64,000 bases of DNA from Hungatella hathewayi (GCA_025149285.1 CP102274.1:5854001-5918000); one strand, 5' to 3'. Shown: positions 1 to 8,541, counted from the first letter of the stretch. Made by a program: numbers and translations. Notes: generated by a model not told the origin, from the sequence alone.

Positions 1-598
1 GCTTGAAGTTATTGAGAATGTCGGTCTCAATGCGCTCCAGACGGGGCTTGGCCGCCTTGATGCTGTCCGCGTCAATGCCAAAGGTGAGATACTTGGTTTT
101 GATCAGGCCGTTATTTCCCTTTGCCAGCTGGTTTTGCAGCATGGTCATGTATTCGATGCGGATGCTGTCAAAATCGTCCCCCTGGAGAGGGATGTTGATG
201 GCGCGGGCAAAGGTTTCCTCCGATGCTGCAAGGTTCAAAAAAGACAGCTCAAACTGAATCGAGCTGTCGAAGTAGTTGAGGAAATCGCACCAGCCCTCGA
301 AAATCGCGGTTTTATCCTCGTTCTGTGAGAGCTGATAGTTGATGTCCTGAAATTGAATGGTTTTTGTGTAGTGACCGTCTGATACCCGGCAGATACCGTC
401 CGGCCACATTCGTTCATAAGGGATACTGTCCTGTGCCGATTTTTCCTTTTTGTCCGTGCGGTTTGCGCGGGCAATCGCAGCTTCAATCTGCTTTCTGTCG
501 GCGCGGGACAGCTTTTTCTTTGTTTTGACCGGCTGCACAGCTTTTTCCTCGTTTTTTCCGAACAGCCGGTGCAGCCAGCGTTTGATTGCCGTAAACAA
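1..598 (-). CDS. VirB4/TraE-type conjugation ATPase, N-terminal part (cut by window edge)
   Basis: Open frame running off the left edge. I translated about 199 residues: a basic N-terminus beginning FTAIKRWLHRLFGKNEEK, then a VirB4-like N-terminal domain containing YERMWPDGICRVSDGHYTK and FEGWCDFLNYFDSSIQFEL. These are typical of the VirB4-like ATPase following PrgI in Tn1549-family elements. The Walker motifs lie beyond the window. The start is a TTG at 598, chosen because GAGGAGGTG precedes it by about 8 bases and no ATG fits; it overlaps the PrgI gene by 116 bases. In the family this cytoplasmic ATPase powers the type IV secretion channel. Confidence 0.85.
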   Translation of the reverse strand, partial: MFTAIKRWLHRLFGKNEEKAVQPVKTKKKLSRADRKQIEAAIARANRTDKKEKSAQDSIPYERMWPDGICRVSDGHYTKTIQFQDINYQLSQNEDKTAIFEGWCDFLNYFDSSIQFELSFLNLAASEETFARAINIPLQGDDFDSIRIEYMTMLQNQLAKGNNGLIKTKYLTFGIDADSIKAAKPRLERIETDILNNFK

Positions 599-950
599 TG
601 TGTGACACCTCCTCGTCGAGATTTGCCTGCCGCTGCAGCACGGCATAGAAGTTATTGGTGCGGTAGGGGCGCTGCCTGGGGCGGATCACCGTGACGCGGA
701 TGATATTGCCCACGATCTTTTCCAACGGCTGACCATGCTTTTCGTACATCGCCAGCAGGAAGAAAGGCAGCATCACGAACATCATGCACAGGGCTGCCGT
801 ACTGTTCCCGGCAGAGCCACGGAGCAGAAAGAACAGCGGTACGCCCAAAAGCGCCCCTCCGCCGAAGCAGACTAACTGCCGCTTGGTTAAGTTGAAAGCA
901 ACCTTGGTTTTGACTTTCGTCAGGTCTTTGGGTACAGGTACATAGGCCAT
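483..950 (-). CDS. PrgI family conjugation membrane protein
   Basis: 155 residues starting MAYVPVPKDLTKVKTKVAF. Two hydrophobic segments lie near residues 25-45 and 50-65 (LVCFGGGALLGVPLFFLL and ALCMMFVMLPFFLLAMY), followed by a cytoplasmic-type tail with the conserved-looking RPYRTNNFYAVL. This is the PrgI (VirB3-like) protein that precedes VirB4 in Firmicute conjugative elements. The ATG at 950 is chosen over an upstream in-frame start because TAAGGAGGAG lies just upstream. The C-terminus is longer and more basic than usual because the frame stays open through the start of the VirB4 gene. Confidence 0.85.
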   Translation of the reverse strand: MAYVPVPKDLTKVKTKVAFNLTKRQLVCFGGGALLGVPLFFLLRGSAGNSTAALCMMFVMLPFFLLAMYEKHGQPLEKIVGNIIRVTVIRPRQRPYRTNNFYAVLQRQANLDEEVSHIVYGNQTLAAPAVRKKRGKSCAAGQNKEKAVPRRQKAD

Positions 951-966
951 AGAAACTCCCTCCTCC

Positions 967-1836
967 TTAATGAGCCTGGAATACAGCTTTTGCAAGGCTT
1001 CCGGTCTTAAAGAGGGTAAAGCACAGTAAAACCGTATAGCCCACACAGCTCCAAATCGCCATAATCACATCTTCCTCGGTAGCGATGCCCTGCACCAGTA
1101 CAGCATAAATCGCCACACAGACAATGATAAGAAATGCCTGGAATCCCAGCGCCAGCAGGGAGCGCAGATAGTTCTGGCCCATGCCGCCCCATTCCTTGCC
1201 CATCATGGCAGCCATGGGGATGGGCGCAACGGATGTCACAAGGTAAATTTCTATCATACGGCCATAAATCACGATGAAAATGCAGATATACAGCGCCCAC
1301 ATGGTAACGCCGATAAACATACTCTGGAACCAAAGCCCGAACAGCGGACCCAAATCCATTTCCATCAGCCGGGGTTCCATGTCCGTAAGGACAGAGGAAA
1401 TATCAATGGCGGCATCCGAAGAAATGATCCCGGATGCCTGTGCCACCACGCTCTGCGCCATATCGAACACGCCCATGACGATATTCCATGTATTCGTGAC
1501 AAGGAGTATGGCTGCGGCTGACTTGAACACCCACTTGAAAATCATCCAGGTATCCACATCATGCAGGTTGTTTTTATCGGTAATCATCTGGATTAGTTCC
1601 AGCGTCATTACAATCGCCAGAATCACACCGGCGATGGGAACCATAATGGAGTTGGAGAGGTTCTGGATCATGTTGAAAATACCGCCGTTCCAGCCCTGCG
1701 GTGTTTGCCCAACCTGCACGGATATATCTCCGACCTGCTGGTTTACAGAATCGAACATCCCGGACAGGTTTCCCATAATGCCGCCTACCAGCATTTCCTT
1801 GAGCCACTCAGTAAGCGCGTCCAGCAGAAAATCCAT
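967..1836 (-). CDS. VirB6/TrbL-like conjugal transfer membrane protein
   Basis: 289 residues with a polytopic membrane profile: hydrophobic spans around residues 65-85, 105-125, 165-195, 200-215, 225-250 and 258-275. The N-terminal MDFLLDALTEWLKEMLVGGI resembles the VirB6-like (CD0415-type) protein of Tn1549/CTn elements, placed as expected between Maff2 and PrgI. It is presumed to form part of the inner channel of the mating apparatus. AAAGGAGGTCGC precedes the ATG, and a strong hairpin sits just upstream (1857-1881). Because maff2 is broken by an insertion upstream, transcription from the ICE promoter may no longer reach this gene. Confidence 0.82.
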   Translation of the reverse strand: MDFLLDALTEWLKEMLVGGIMGNLSGMFDSVNQQVGDISVQVGQTPQGWNGGIFNMIQNLSNSIMVPIAGVILAIVMTLELIQMITDKNNLHDVDTWMIFKWVFKSAAAILLVTNTWNIVMGVFDMAQSVVAQASGIISSDAAIDISSVLTDMEPRLMEMDLGPLFGLWFQSMFIGVTMWALYICIFIVIYGRMIEIYLVTSVAPIPMAAMMGKEWGGMGQNYLRSLLALGFQAFLIIVCVAIYAVLVQGIATEEDVIMAIWSCVGYTVLLCFTLFKTGSLAKAVFQAH

Positions 1837-1856
1837 ACAGTGCGACCTCCTTTCAG

Positions 1857-1881
1857 CCCCTCCCGATTATTACGGGAGGGG
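1857..1881 (-). other. Perfect 9-bp stem-loop before the VirB6-like gene
   Basis: CCCCTCCCG and CGGGAGGGG flank a 7-base loop. No T-run follows in the direction of transcription; the next sequence is the ribosome binding site of the VirB6-like gene. It is therefore more likely an RNA stability or processing hairpin between maff2 and the VirB6-like gene than a terminator. Confidence 0.6.
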
Positions 1882-1902
1882 CAAGGATTTTCCAGGGACA
1901 GT

Positions 1903-1998
1903 TTAGACGGTAAACAGACCGGAGAGCAGGGGTACGAGGACCATGCCGACCACGGCGACGCCAGCGCCAGCCATGAGCTGCTTCATGCCTTGGCTTTT
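1903..1998 (-). pseudogene. maff2, 3' half, separated by the nested element
   Basis: Encodes the last 31 residues of a Maff2 family protein, KSQGMKQLMAGAGVAVVGMV onward, with one membrane span. The first half lies 7.9 kb away at 9938-10060. Joining them gives an in-frame 72-residue two-span protein (NPGA followed by KSQG), the usual size and layout of Maff2 proteins in Tn1549-like elements. An internal ATG (MKQLMAG) exists, but it would give only the second span. Confidence 0.88.
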
Positions 1999-2016
1999 TA
2001 CTGATGTGTGATAAAG
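1997..2016 (+). repeat. Left end of nested element: recombination core and half-site
   Basis: Core dinucleotide TT at 1997-1998, then an 18-base half-site at 1999-2016. Read inward, it matches the inward-read right end (9935-9918, minus strand) at 14 of 18 positions, including ATGTG and TAAAG at identical distances from the core. This fits paired recombinase half-sites. Confidence 0.75.
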
Positions 2017-2086
2017 AAGTAATAGAAGTGTAAAAAATTTTGCCGTTCCTATCCGGCACATGAGGTATGTCGGATAGGTCGGGCGG

Positions 2087-3697
2087 TTATTCGGGCAAGT
2101 CCACCTTGCCAACAAAAGAATAATAAATCTCAATGTCCTGCCTACGGGTCTTGTTCTCGTCATAGCTGCACTCATGCACAACGATTTTCTCTACAAACTC
2201 CCGCAACAGAGTAGGGGTAAGTTCTTCAAAGCTGGTATGCCGCCGAACAACATTCATAAACTTTTCTGCGTTCACGGTGGCTTCCTGTGCTTTGGAAAGC
2301 TCCGCTTGGATAGCAGCGGCTCTTTCTTTCAGCTCCCGTTGTTCTGCTTCATAGTCTGCCGACAGCTCTGTGAAACGCTCGTCTGATATGCGCCCGGTCA
2401 CGCTGTCCTCATACAGCCGCTTGAAAATAGCGGATAACTCGGCTATGCGTTTCTCGGTGGCTTCCAGCTCCTTTTTCTTGGCGGCGTTCCTGCGCTTGCC
2501 CCCGTCCTCGTTCTGCTCAATCAAGAGCTTCATAAACCGGGCTTCATGCTTTGCCGCATAGCTTGTCACTTTCCGCAGATTGGAGAGTACGCCAGCGGTC
2601 AAGAGGTCAGTGCGGATAAAGTGCGCCGTACAGTCATGGGTGCGTTTCTTGTAGTTGCCGCAGATATAACAGTCCTGCTTGCGCTTGTCCGTCTGGTATC
2701 GCTGCTGATACATGACACTACCGCAGTCCGCACAGAACAGTATGCCGGAGAACAAGCCCACTTCATCATAGCGGTTGGGGCGTTTGCGCTGCTTGCGAAG
2801 TTCCTGCACCCGTTCCCATGTCTGGGTGTCTATGATAGGCTCGTGGTGGTTCTCGAAAATCACTTGCTTTTCCAGGGGATTTTCTACACTGTGCTTGACT
2901 TTGTAAGAGAGCTTTTCTGTCTTGAAGTTTACCAGACAGCCTGTGTATTCCCGGTTTTCAAGGATATGCACAACGGTATTGGTCGCCCACTTGCACTCAT
3001 AGCCGGGGTGGTAGCGGCGGGTGCTGCCCGTCCTACGGTATTCCAGCGTCCCCGGCGTGGGGATTTGCTGCTCTGTGAGCATACGGGCTATCTTAGTCGG
3101 ACCGTTCCCGGCAAGGCAGAGGTTGTATATCTGCTTGACTACGGGTGCAGCTTCCTCGTCAATAATGAAATTTTCGTCCTCGTCCATGAGGTAGCCATAC
3201 ACAGGCTTGCTTGTGATGGGCTTGCCACTCATGCCTTTTGAGCGTTTTACTGCTTTGATTTTCTTGCTCGTATCTCTCACCAGCCATTCGTTAAAGATAT
3301 TCCGCAGCGGGGCAAAGTCATTGTCGCCTTGTGCGCTGTCCACTCCGTCATTGATAGCGATAAAGCGGACACCTTTCTGTGGGAAAATCATTTCCGTGTA
3401 CATTCCCACTTGCAGGTAGTTTCGCCCTAACCTCGACATATCCTTTACGATAACTGTCCCGACTTTTCCGGCTTCAATGTCCGCAAGCATGGCTTGAAAA
3501 CCGGGTCTTTGAAAGTTCGCACCAGAATAACCGTCGTCCGTGTACCAGCGCAGATTGGAAAAGCCGTTCTGCTTTGCATAGGTTTCAAGAATACGCTTCT
3601 GGTTGGAAATGGAATTGCTCTCGCCTTGCAGCTCGTCCTCATGGGAAAGTCTTGGGTAAAGGGCGGTAATTGGTTGTTGGTTGGTCTGTCTTAACAT
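2087..3697 (-). CDS. Large serine recombinase (TnpX/TndX-like) of the nested element
   Basis: 536 residues. The N-terminal resolvase domain (about 10-160) has the nucleophile context YPRLSHEDE, Ser18, and the DMSRLGRNYLQVG motif. The central recombinase domain (about 185-300) is followed by a zinc ribbon with CADCG and CYICG pairs (about 335-370), a coiled-coil-rich segment around 400-480, and a C-terminal DUF4368-type region. This is the layout of large serine recombinases that excise and insert mobilizable transposons. It lies about 90 bases inside the left end of its element, as expected. CGGAGGATTTT precedes the ATG. Confidence 0.93.
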   Translation of the reverse strand: MLRQTNQQPITALYPRLSHEDELQGESNSISNQKRILETYAKQNGFSNLRWYTDDGYSGANFQRPGFQAMLADIEAGKVGTVIVKDMSRLGRNYLQVGMYTEMIFPQKGVRFIAINDGVDSAQGDNDFAPLRNIFNEWLVRDTSKKIKAVKRSKGMSGKPITSKPVYGYLMDEDENFIIDEEAAPVVKQIYNLCLAGNGPTKIARMLTEQQIPTPGTLEYRRTGSTRRYHPGYECKWATNTVVHILENREYTGCLVNFKTEKLSYKVKHSVENPLEKQVIFENHHEPIIDTQTWERVQELRKQRKRPNRYDEVGLFSGILFCADCGSVMYQQRYQTDKRKQDCYICGNYKKRTHDCTAHFIRTDLLTAGVLSNLRKVTSYAAKHEARFMKLLIEQNEDGGKRRNAAKKKELEATEKRIAELSAIFKRLYEDSVTGRISDERFTELSADYEAEQRELKERAAAIQAELSKAQEATVNAEKFMNVVRRHTSFEELTPTLLREFVEKIVVHECSYDENKTRRQDIEIYYSFVGKVDLPE

Positions 3698-3808
3698 AAA
3701 ATCCTCCGTTTCCGACAGCCAGCCCCACTATTCCGTACCTTGATTGTACCACATGGGGCGGCGGTCTGTATAGCGGCAAAAGCGTCAAATCTGCTTCTTT
3801 ATGGTCGG

Positions 3809-3997
3809 TCAAATCGCCGTTTTTTGTGTAGCAGCTTCCGCTTCCAGCACTTTCATCATCTTGTCGGCTGCGGTATCGGTTGCGCCCTGCTTGAAGAAGC
3901 CGGAAACGGTAAGGACGGAGTTGCCCATGCGGATTTCCGTCACACAGTCCGGGCGGCGGTCTGTTTTGGTGGTGCTTGTCTGTTTCGTTTCTGTCAT
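3809..3997 (-). CDS. TnpW-like small transposon protein
   Basis: 62 residues, MTETKQTSTTKTDRRPDCVT then EIRMGNSVLTVSGFFKQGAT. It matches my recollection of the short TnpW proteins encoded beside serine recombinases in this element family; their biochemical role is not established. The start at 3997 forms an ATGA overlap with the stop of the DnaC-like gene and has AAGGAGAA upstream, so the two are translationally coupled. A longer in-frame extension exists but would run through the DnaC-like gene. Confidence 0.75.
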   Translation of the reverse strand: MTETKQTSTTKTDRRPDCVTEIRMGNSVLTVSGFFKQGATDTAADKMMKVLEAEAATQKTAI

Positions 3998-4848
3998 AGG
4001 TTCTCCTTTCGCTGCTTCATCAGTTGCTTTAAGCGTTCCAGCTTTTCCTGTGCGGTTTCCTTTCGGAAGTTGCTGCCCGTGAAGCGGACGGGGGCGCACA
4101 TGGAAGTCAGCCTGTCATAGATACGGGCGTGGGGCGTGTCCTGCGGGTGCTGCAATTCCTCCAGCGTGAGGTTGGTCGTGGCGATCAGCGGCTTGTCGCT
4201 TCGGTAACGGCTGTCAATCACGCTGTAAACCTGTTCCAGCCCGTATTCTGTTCCTCGCTCCATACCAAAATCATCAAGTATCAGCAGGGGGTAGCTGCAA
4301 AGGCGGGAAATATATTCGTTCCTGCCATCAAAGCTGGCAGCAAGGTCATTGAGTATGGTTGCAAAGTTTGTCATACAGACGGCAACCTCTTTCTCCATAA
4401 GGGCGTTGGCGATACAGGCGGCAAGGTAGCTTTTTCCTGTCCCCACGCCGCCCCAAAACAGGTAGCCGATATTTTCAGCCTGCATGGTTTCCCAGCTCTC
4501 CACATAAAAGCGGGCGGTTTCGGTCTGTGGGTTTCTGCCGTTGTCATGCTCAAATGTCCAGTTCCGCATAGCAGGGTCGGTAAAGCCCCGGCGTTTCAAG
4601 TCCTCCACTTTTTCAAGGTGCTTCTGTCGGCTTTCGGCGGCTTGCTGCTTTTCACGGGCTGCTCGCTGGCAGTCGCAGTCTGTTGGGTGGCGGTCACGCT
4701 CGAAACAGGTCTTTCCCTCTGCAAAGTAGGCTTCTTTGGGCGTATGGCACTTGCCGCAGTATAAAAGCCCGTCCTCGCCTGTGTAGTCCTCCGCTTCGGC
4801 GGTAGTGGCTGTAATGTCCGTAATCATAGCTTCAATCTCGTTTTTCAT
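3994..4848 (-). CDS. DnaC/IstB-like AAA+ ATPase (helicase loader)
   Basis: 284 residues from MKNEIEAMITDITA. An N-terminal cysteine cluster (CGKCHTPKEAYF and CDCQRAA, about 32-65) suggests a zinc site. The AAA+ core follows, with Walker A GGVGTGKS (about 133-140), Walker B LLILDDFGME (about 192-201) and sensor residues in LIATTNL. Family members load the replicative helicase; here it probably supports replication of the excised element. The start is chosen where the ATG overlaps the replisome organizer stop (ATGA), making an operon with genes on both sides. Confidence 0.88.
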   Translation of the reverse strand: MKNEIEAMITDITATTAEAEDYTGEDGLLYCGKCHTPKEAYFAEGKTCFERDRHPTDCDCQRAAREKQQAAESRQKHLEKVEDLKRRGFTDPAMRNWTFEHDNGRNPQTETARFYVESWETMQAENIGYLFWGGVGTGKSYLAACIANALMEKEVAVCMTNFATILNDLAASFDGRNEYISRLCSYPLLILDDFGMERGTEYGLEQVYSVIDSRYRSDKPLIATTNLTLEELQHPQDTPHARIYDRLTSMCAPVRFTGSNFRKETAQEKLERLKQLMKQRKENL

Positions 4849-5594
4849 AAGCTCTCGCCCTCCTTGCATGAATAATCGGGTATGCCCTGTTTCGGGGCAG
4901 CCTTGCCTTTGGCAGCGTCTTCCTGCGCCCACTTGTAAATGGTGGCTGCATGGCTGTGGTACTGCTTCCCAGTGGAAGCGATATGGCAGGAAAGCCGGTC
5001 AATATAATACTCCCACTTGTCGGGCAGCTCTGTTTTCAGCCCGGAAAGCTCTGTATCGGTCAGTATCACATTGTTGTATCTGCCATAAGCGGCGGGGGCG
5101 GGGTGTCCCGTTTCTCCCTCTCTCTCTTTTTCTATCTCTATCTCTTTCTCTAACTCTATCTCTTTCTCTGGTGGACGAATGTCGGACAAATGTCCGCCTT
5201 TTGTCCGGGGCGGTAAAAGTGCCTTGTTTTCCAGCCTTGCAGCCCGTTTTCGCTCGGCTTCGGTAGAGGACTGTCCTATCATCAACTCAATGTCGGTCAT
5301 ATAGAAAGCCCCGCTGTCAAGCTGCTCCACAAGCCCCAACTGCCGGAAAATCTCCAAAGCCCTCTCAACCGTTCCTATCTGGTGGCGGGTCAGTGTCGCT
5401 ATCATCTGCGCTGTGTAGGGGATATGCTCGTCAAGCTGCAATTTCCCGCCGTTTTTCAGCGATTTTAAGTACAGCTTCAAGAGGATATTGGAGTATAAAA
5501 TCCCGTCTTTCATATCTTCCAGCAGCACAATGGAGTCGCTGTCAAAAAAGTTCTCTTTCAGCTTGAGGTAGTAATATTTGCGGTTATCTGCCAT
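4845..5594 (-). CDS. Phage-type replisome organizer
   Basis: 249 residues starting MADNRKYYYLKLKENFFDSD, the hallmark of the phage replisome organizer N-terminal winged-helix domain (about 1-115). A charged, low-complexity linker of Glu-Lys-Ile repeats lies around 145-170, followed by a C-terminal domain ending near the loader overlap. It probably recognizes the element's replication origin and recruits the DnaC-like loader encoded immediately downstream. AAGGAGGACAGG precedes the ATG at 5594; a longer frame upstream would overlap the small cysteine protein gene and lacks such a site. Confidence 0.85.
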   Translation of the reverse strand: MADNRKYYYLKLKENFFDSDSIVLLEDMKDGILYSNILLKLYLKSLKNGGKLQLDEHIPYTAQMIATLTRHQIGTVERALEIFRQLGLVEQLDSGAFYMTDIELMIGQSSTEAERKRAARLENKALLPPRTKGGHLSDIRPPEKEIELEKEIEIEKEREGETGHPAPAAYGRYNNVILTDTELSGLKTELPDKWEYYIDRLSCHIASTGKQYHSHAATIYKWAQEDAAKGKAAPKQGIPDYSCKEGESL

Positions 5595-5796
5595 TGTCCC
5601 TGTCCTCCTTTTTCCGGCGTTTGGAGTAGTAGTGGGGGCAGAGTATGATAATCGCCCGGAAGCTCTGCTTGCAGCTATGGGTACAGCCCCGGCAGAGGTC
5701 ATTGTATGTGATACGGTCGCAGGTGGAATTCCCGACTTTCACTTGCCGCAGGAAAAAAGACCATTCCAGCCGCCGTTTCTTGCTCATTCTTGGCAT
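5584..5796 (-). CDS. Small conserved cysteine-rich protein of mobilizable elements
   Basis: 70 residues, MPRMSKKRRLEWSFFLRQVK, with CRGCTHSCKQSF and ILCPHYYSKR, a pattern suggesting metal binding. From memory, similar short proteins are common between the relaxase and replication genes of Firmicute mobilizable elements, with no assigned function. AAGGAGCGCACCC precedes the ATG at 5796. It overlaps the next gene by 11 bases, suggesting translational coupling. Confidence 0.7.
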   Translation of the reverse strand: MPRMSKKRRLEWSFFLRQVKVGNSTCDRITYNDLCRGCTHSCKQSFRAIIILCPHYYSKRRKKEDRDNGR

Positions 5797-5981
5797 GGGT
5801 GCGCTCCTTTCTGCCGTTTCCGCTGGTGTGACGGTATCGGCGGTAATTCTGTATCATCTCGGTATCATTTTCGGGGTTTTTCTGCCCTATAAGCCCGTCA
5901 AAAAATCCTTTGGTATTTGCGGATAGGGTACGGGGCAGCCCCCTTGTTCTGTATAGGTTCGGGTACATTTTGGGGCGGTTT

Positions 5982-7604
5982 TTATCGTTCCTGTTCCTGC
6001 CTTTTCACAGGCTTGCGCTCCCGGTGTAAAATCTGGTCGATATTGCCCTTGACAGTCTGTAAGCGGCGGTATTCCTCCCGTTTTGCCCGGTAATCGTTGT
6101 AGCCGCTGTTTTTCTCTTGGATAAGGGTTTCAATCTCTGCTTGCATGGCTTTATAGCTCGGCAGCTTGGAAATGCCGTTCTCCCTGAAATAGCGGGCGGC
6201 TGCGTCTGCTATGATAAAGTCGCTTTCGTACTTCTGACGGTAGGCTGCTTTTGCTTTGGCGTTTTTCTGCTGTTTCAGCCCGTCCCGGACAGGGCGGGTC
6301 TTGGAATAGGCAAGCACCTGTCGTTGCAGCTCCTTTTTCCCGTTCAGCGTCTTTTCCACCTGCTTCAGCTCTGCAAGGCTTTCCTGCATGGCGGCATAGG
6401 CGGCAGAACAGGCTTCGTCCAGTTCCTCCGGGGAAGAAAAGCCGTACTGCTGATAGGCGGTAACGGTAGCCGCCATCTGCTTTAGGTTGTGCTTTGCCGC
6501 CCAACGGTCATAGCCCACGCCTTTGCCCTCGGCTCGTTTGGCTTCCCGGTCAACCATGCGCTGCAAGGTGTTGTCTGCCGGGGTGGTTTTTGCGGTTTTT
6601 TCCCCTTGTGACGGCTTTTTAGCTGCGGCAGGGTATTCGGGTATGGCTTTGGTCTGTTCGGCGGCTCTGTTGGCGTTCTGCGTAAGCAGGGCAAGGACAG
6701 CAGCCTTGTCAAAATCGTCCCCCAGCTTCCGGGCTGTGATAGGCTTCGTCCTGTCCGGCGTGAGGTAGGAAAGCCGCCCCCGGCTCTCCTTGACGGTCAC
6801 ACCCTCCCGCAGCAAAAGGGAAGAAAACTCGTCAAAGCTGGCAGCTTGGGAAAGTGCCTGCCGTATCGTCCGGCGCAGCTTCGCCTTGTCCGTTTCAAAC
6901 TTGGTGGGCTTGGTCGGCTGTCCGGCGGCTTCTCTGGCGGCGTTCTCTTTATCAAGGGCAAGCTGCCCTTTCTTTGCCGCCCAGTATTCCCGTTCGGTTA
7001 TCCGTTCCTTGCTGCCGTTCAAGAGGTCGATTTGGTAAAGCCCCTCCCGGTGGCACATCTCCATGACTTCACTCTTGAAATATTCCATAGCGGCATTGGT
7101 ACAGCGGTGCTTGCAGCCCTCCCTTGTGTCGGCTGGTCTGTCCATGTAGGGCAGAAGCGGGACTTCGTAAATCCGCAGGGAGTTGATGACGATATGCACA
7201 TGGATATTCCCGCTGTGGTTATGCCCGTCCGGGTGGGTGCAGATTAGGGCTTGGTGTCCGGGGAAATGTGCCTTGCAGAACTGTTCCCCCAGTTCCTGCG
7301 CCCGGTCTGTGGTCAAGCCGTTGTCTGTCCCGTCCCGTGGGTCAAAGCTGATGATATAGTGGTGGCTTTTCACATCTTCCCGTTTTTGGTTTTTCTCATA
7401 GCGGAGATTAGCCCGCATACAGGCAACAGCGAAATCCTCGCCCCCGCAGTTAAGGGAAGAAATGCGGTAATCCTCCCTCGGTATCAGCCGCCCGTTTTCA
7501 TCAAGGGTGGGCTTCATGGTAAACTCGTCATGCTCAAATGTGAGGTAGGCTTCCGCTGCGCCATAGTCCGCATTTTTAGAGCTGATATGTTTGAATGTTG
7601 CCAA
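5982..7604 (-). CDS. MobA-type relaxase (mobilization nuclease)
   Basis: 540 residues. The N-terminal relaxase domain (about 1-240) begins LATFKHISSKNADYGAAEAY, with an SHHYIISFDPRD motif and the metal-binding cluster HPDGHNHSGNIHVHIVINS around 120-140. The rest is long, charged and helical. Family members nick oriT and stay covalently bound to the transferred strand. The TTG at 7604 is preferred because it matches the family N-terminus; an in-frame ATG at 7634 would add ten residues (MKSCRKWVTL) and neither has a strong ribosome binding site. It overlaps the mobC end by 29 bases, implying translational coupling. Confidence 0.9.
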   Translation of the reverse strand: MATFKHISSKNADYGAAEAYLTFEHDEFTMKPTLDENGRLIPREDYRISSLNCGGEDFAVACMRANLRYEKNQKREDVKSHHYIISFDPRDGTDNGLTTDRAQELGEQFCKAHFPGHQALICTHPDGHNHSGNIHVHIVINSLRIYEVPLLPYMDRPADTREGCKHRCTNAAMEYFKSEVMEMCHREGLYQIDLLNGSKERITEREYWAAKKGQLALDKENAAREAAGQPTKPTKFETDKAKLRRTIRQALSQAASFDEFSSLLLREGVTVKESRGRLSYLTPDRTKPITARKLGDDFDKAAVLALLTQNANRAAEQTKAIPEYPAAAKKPSQGEKTAKTTPADNTLQRMVDREAKRAEGKGVGYDRWAAKHNLKQMAATVTAYQQYGFSSPEELDEACSAAYAAMQESLAELKQVEKTLNGKKELQRQVLAYSKTRPVRDGLKQQKNAKAKAAYRQKYESDFIIADAAARYFRENGISKLPSYKAMQAEIETLIQEKNSGYNDYRAKREEYRRLQTVKGNIDQILHRERKPVKRQEQER

Positions 7605-7974
7605 CAGCGTCACCCACTTTCTGCAAGACTTCAAACTTTAGGGCAGCAAGGTCGGAAACCGCCGCCCGTACCTCCCCGGCAAGCTGCGGGTAGGGGCTGT
7701 GCCACTCGTTCAGCGTCCGGGCTATCTGGTTTAAGTTGCCGCCGATCCTGCCGTATTCGGCGGTCAGCTTCCCAACAGCGGCAAGCAGCTCATCATTGAC
7801 GGGAGAAACGGTTATGATGGGGCGTATGGCTGCCCCGGTTATGGCTTGCCGGATAAACTCGGCTTGGCTCATGTTGTAGGCAGAAAGCCTTTCTGCAAAC
7901 TCGGCGTATTCTTCCTCGGTCATGCGTGTTTTGACTACCCGGCTGCGGTGCGGTGTGTTGTATCGTTTTCGCAT
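7576..7974 (-). CDS. MobC-type mobilization accessory protein
   Basis: 132 residues from MRKRYNTPHRSRVVKTRMTE. An N-terminal ribbon-helix-helix-like segment (VKTRMTEEEYAEFAERL) is followed by the MobC/relaxosome region GGNLNQIARTLNEW around 85-98. Such proteins bind oriT and help the relaxase nick it. GAAAGGAGGTTTTACC precedes the ATG at 7974, and the candidate oriT lies directly upstream, the usual arrangement. Confidence 0.87.
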   Translation of the reverse strand: MRKRYNTPHRSRVVKTRMTEEEYAEFAERLSAYNMSQAEFIRQAITGAAIRPIITVSPVNDELLAAVGKLTAEYGRIGGNLNQIARTLNEWHSPYPQLAGEVRAAVSDLAALKFEVLQKVGDAVGNIQTYQL

Positions 7975-8541
7975 GGTAAAACCTCCTTTCGACTGCCGCA
8001 TGGCTGCGGCGGGATAAGCGGCGTAAGCCGCATGGCAGGGTTTGGGGAAGGCACTCCCCAACAAGATTCCCGCAGGGGCAAAATGAGCGATAAGCGAATT
8101 TTGGTACTGCGGTAGAATCTTGCTCTAAGAAACTGCCGGACTGCCGCTCACTTCCTACTGCCACTTTTTCGGGAAATCGCAACCAGTTTTTTCATAAAAG
8201 GCTGCGGGCTGGCGTTCTCCCTCTCTTTCTGGCAAAGACTTTTCCGGCGGCTTGGTCTTTCCCAACAATAAGGCGTTTCAGAAGCTGTGTTTTGCCCGCT
8301 GCTTGATAGAAAACGGGAATTTCCCCCTGCTCACTTATCAGTACCGATACTTTCTCGATTTGCCAAAAATGGGCGCAAAAAAAGCAGCAAATCTTTTTCA
8401 GACTTACTGCTTCATGTGCCGCTATGGGGCAGCGGTTATTCAGTTGTAAAATAAAAGAGGGCGGTAGCACTTTGGGCTATCGTCCTCTTGGCTACACATT
8501 TGCAAAGACAGGCGGGGCTGTCAACGGTGGGCGAAGCCCAT
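7975..8541. other. 567-base non-coding stretch between mobC and the cargo
   Basis: I find no convincing gene on either strand here: the open frames of 65-129 codons lack family features and good ribosome binding sites. It contains the oriT candidate (7990-8125) and, near 8527-8541, a short palindrome TGGGCGAAGCCCA next to the lipoprotein stop. Confidence 0.6.
7990..8125 (-). other. Candidate origin of transfer (oriT) of the nested element
   Basis: Directly upstream of mobC. Shows a 10-base direct repeat GCCGCATGGC at 7995-8004 and 8027-8036, and an 8-base inverted repeat CAAGATTC (8062-8069) and GAATCTTG (8115-8122), with AAAATGAGCGATAAGCG between the arms. Inverted and direct repeats before mobC-mobA are typical of oriT. 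The nic site is not identified. Confidence 0.5.

Noticed and set aside
1857..1881. Hairpin before the VirB6-like gene as a terminator
   Set aside because: No T-run follows; the ribosome binding site comes next.
5699..5968. 89-codon frame upstream of the small cysteine protein
   Set aside because: Overlaps that gene in another frame for a third of its length; no convincing ribosome binding site. It could be a small gene but I cannot support it.
8192..8470. 92-codon minus-strand frame between mobC and the lipoprotein
   Set aside because: No family features, no good ribosome binding site, and the region holds oriT-like repeats.
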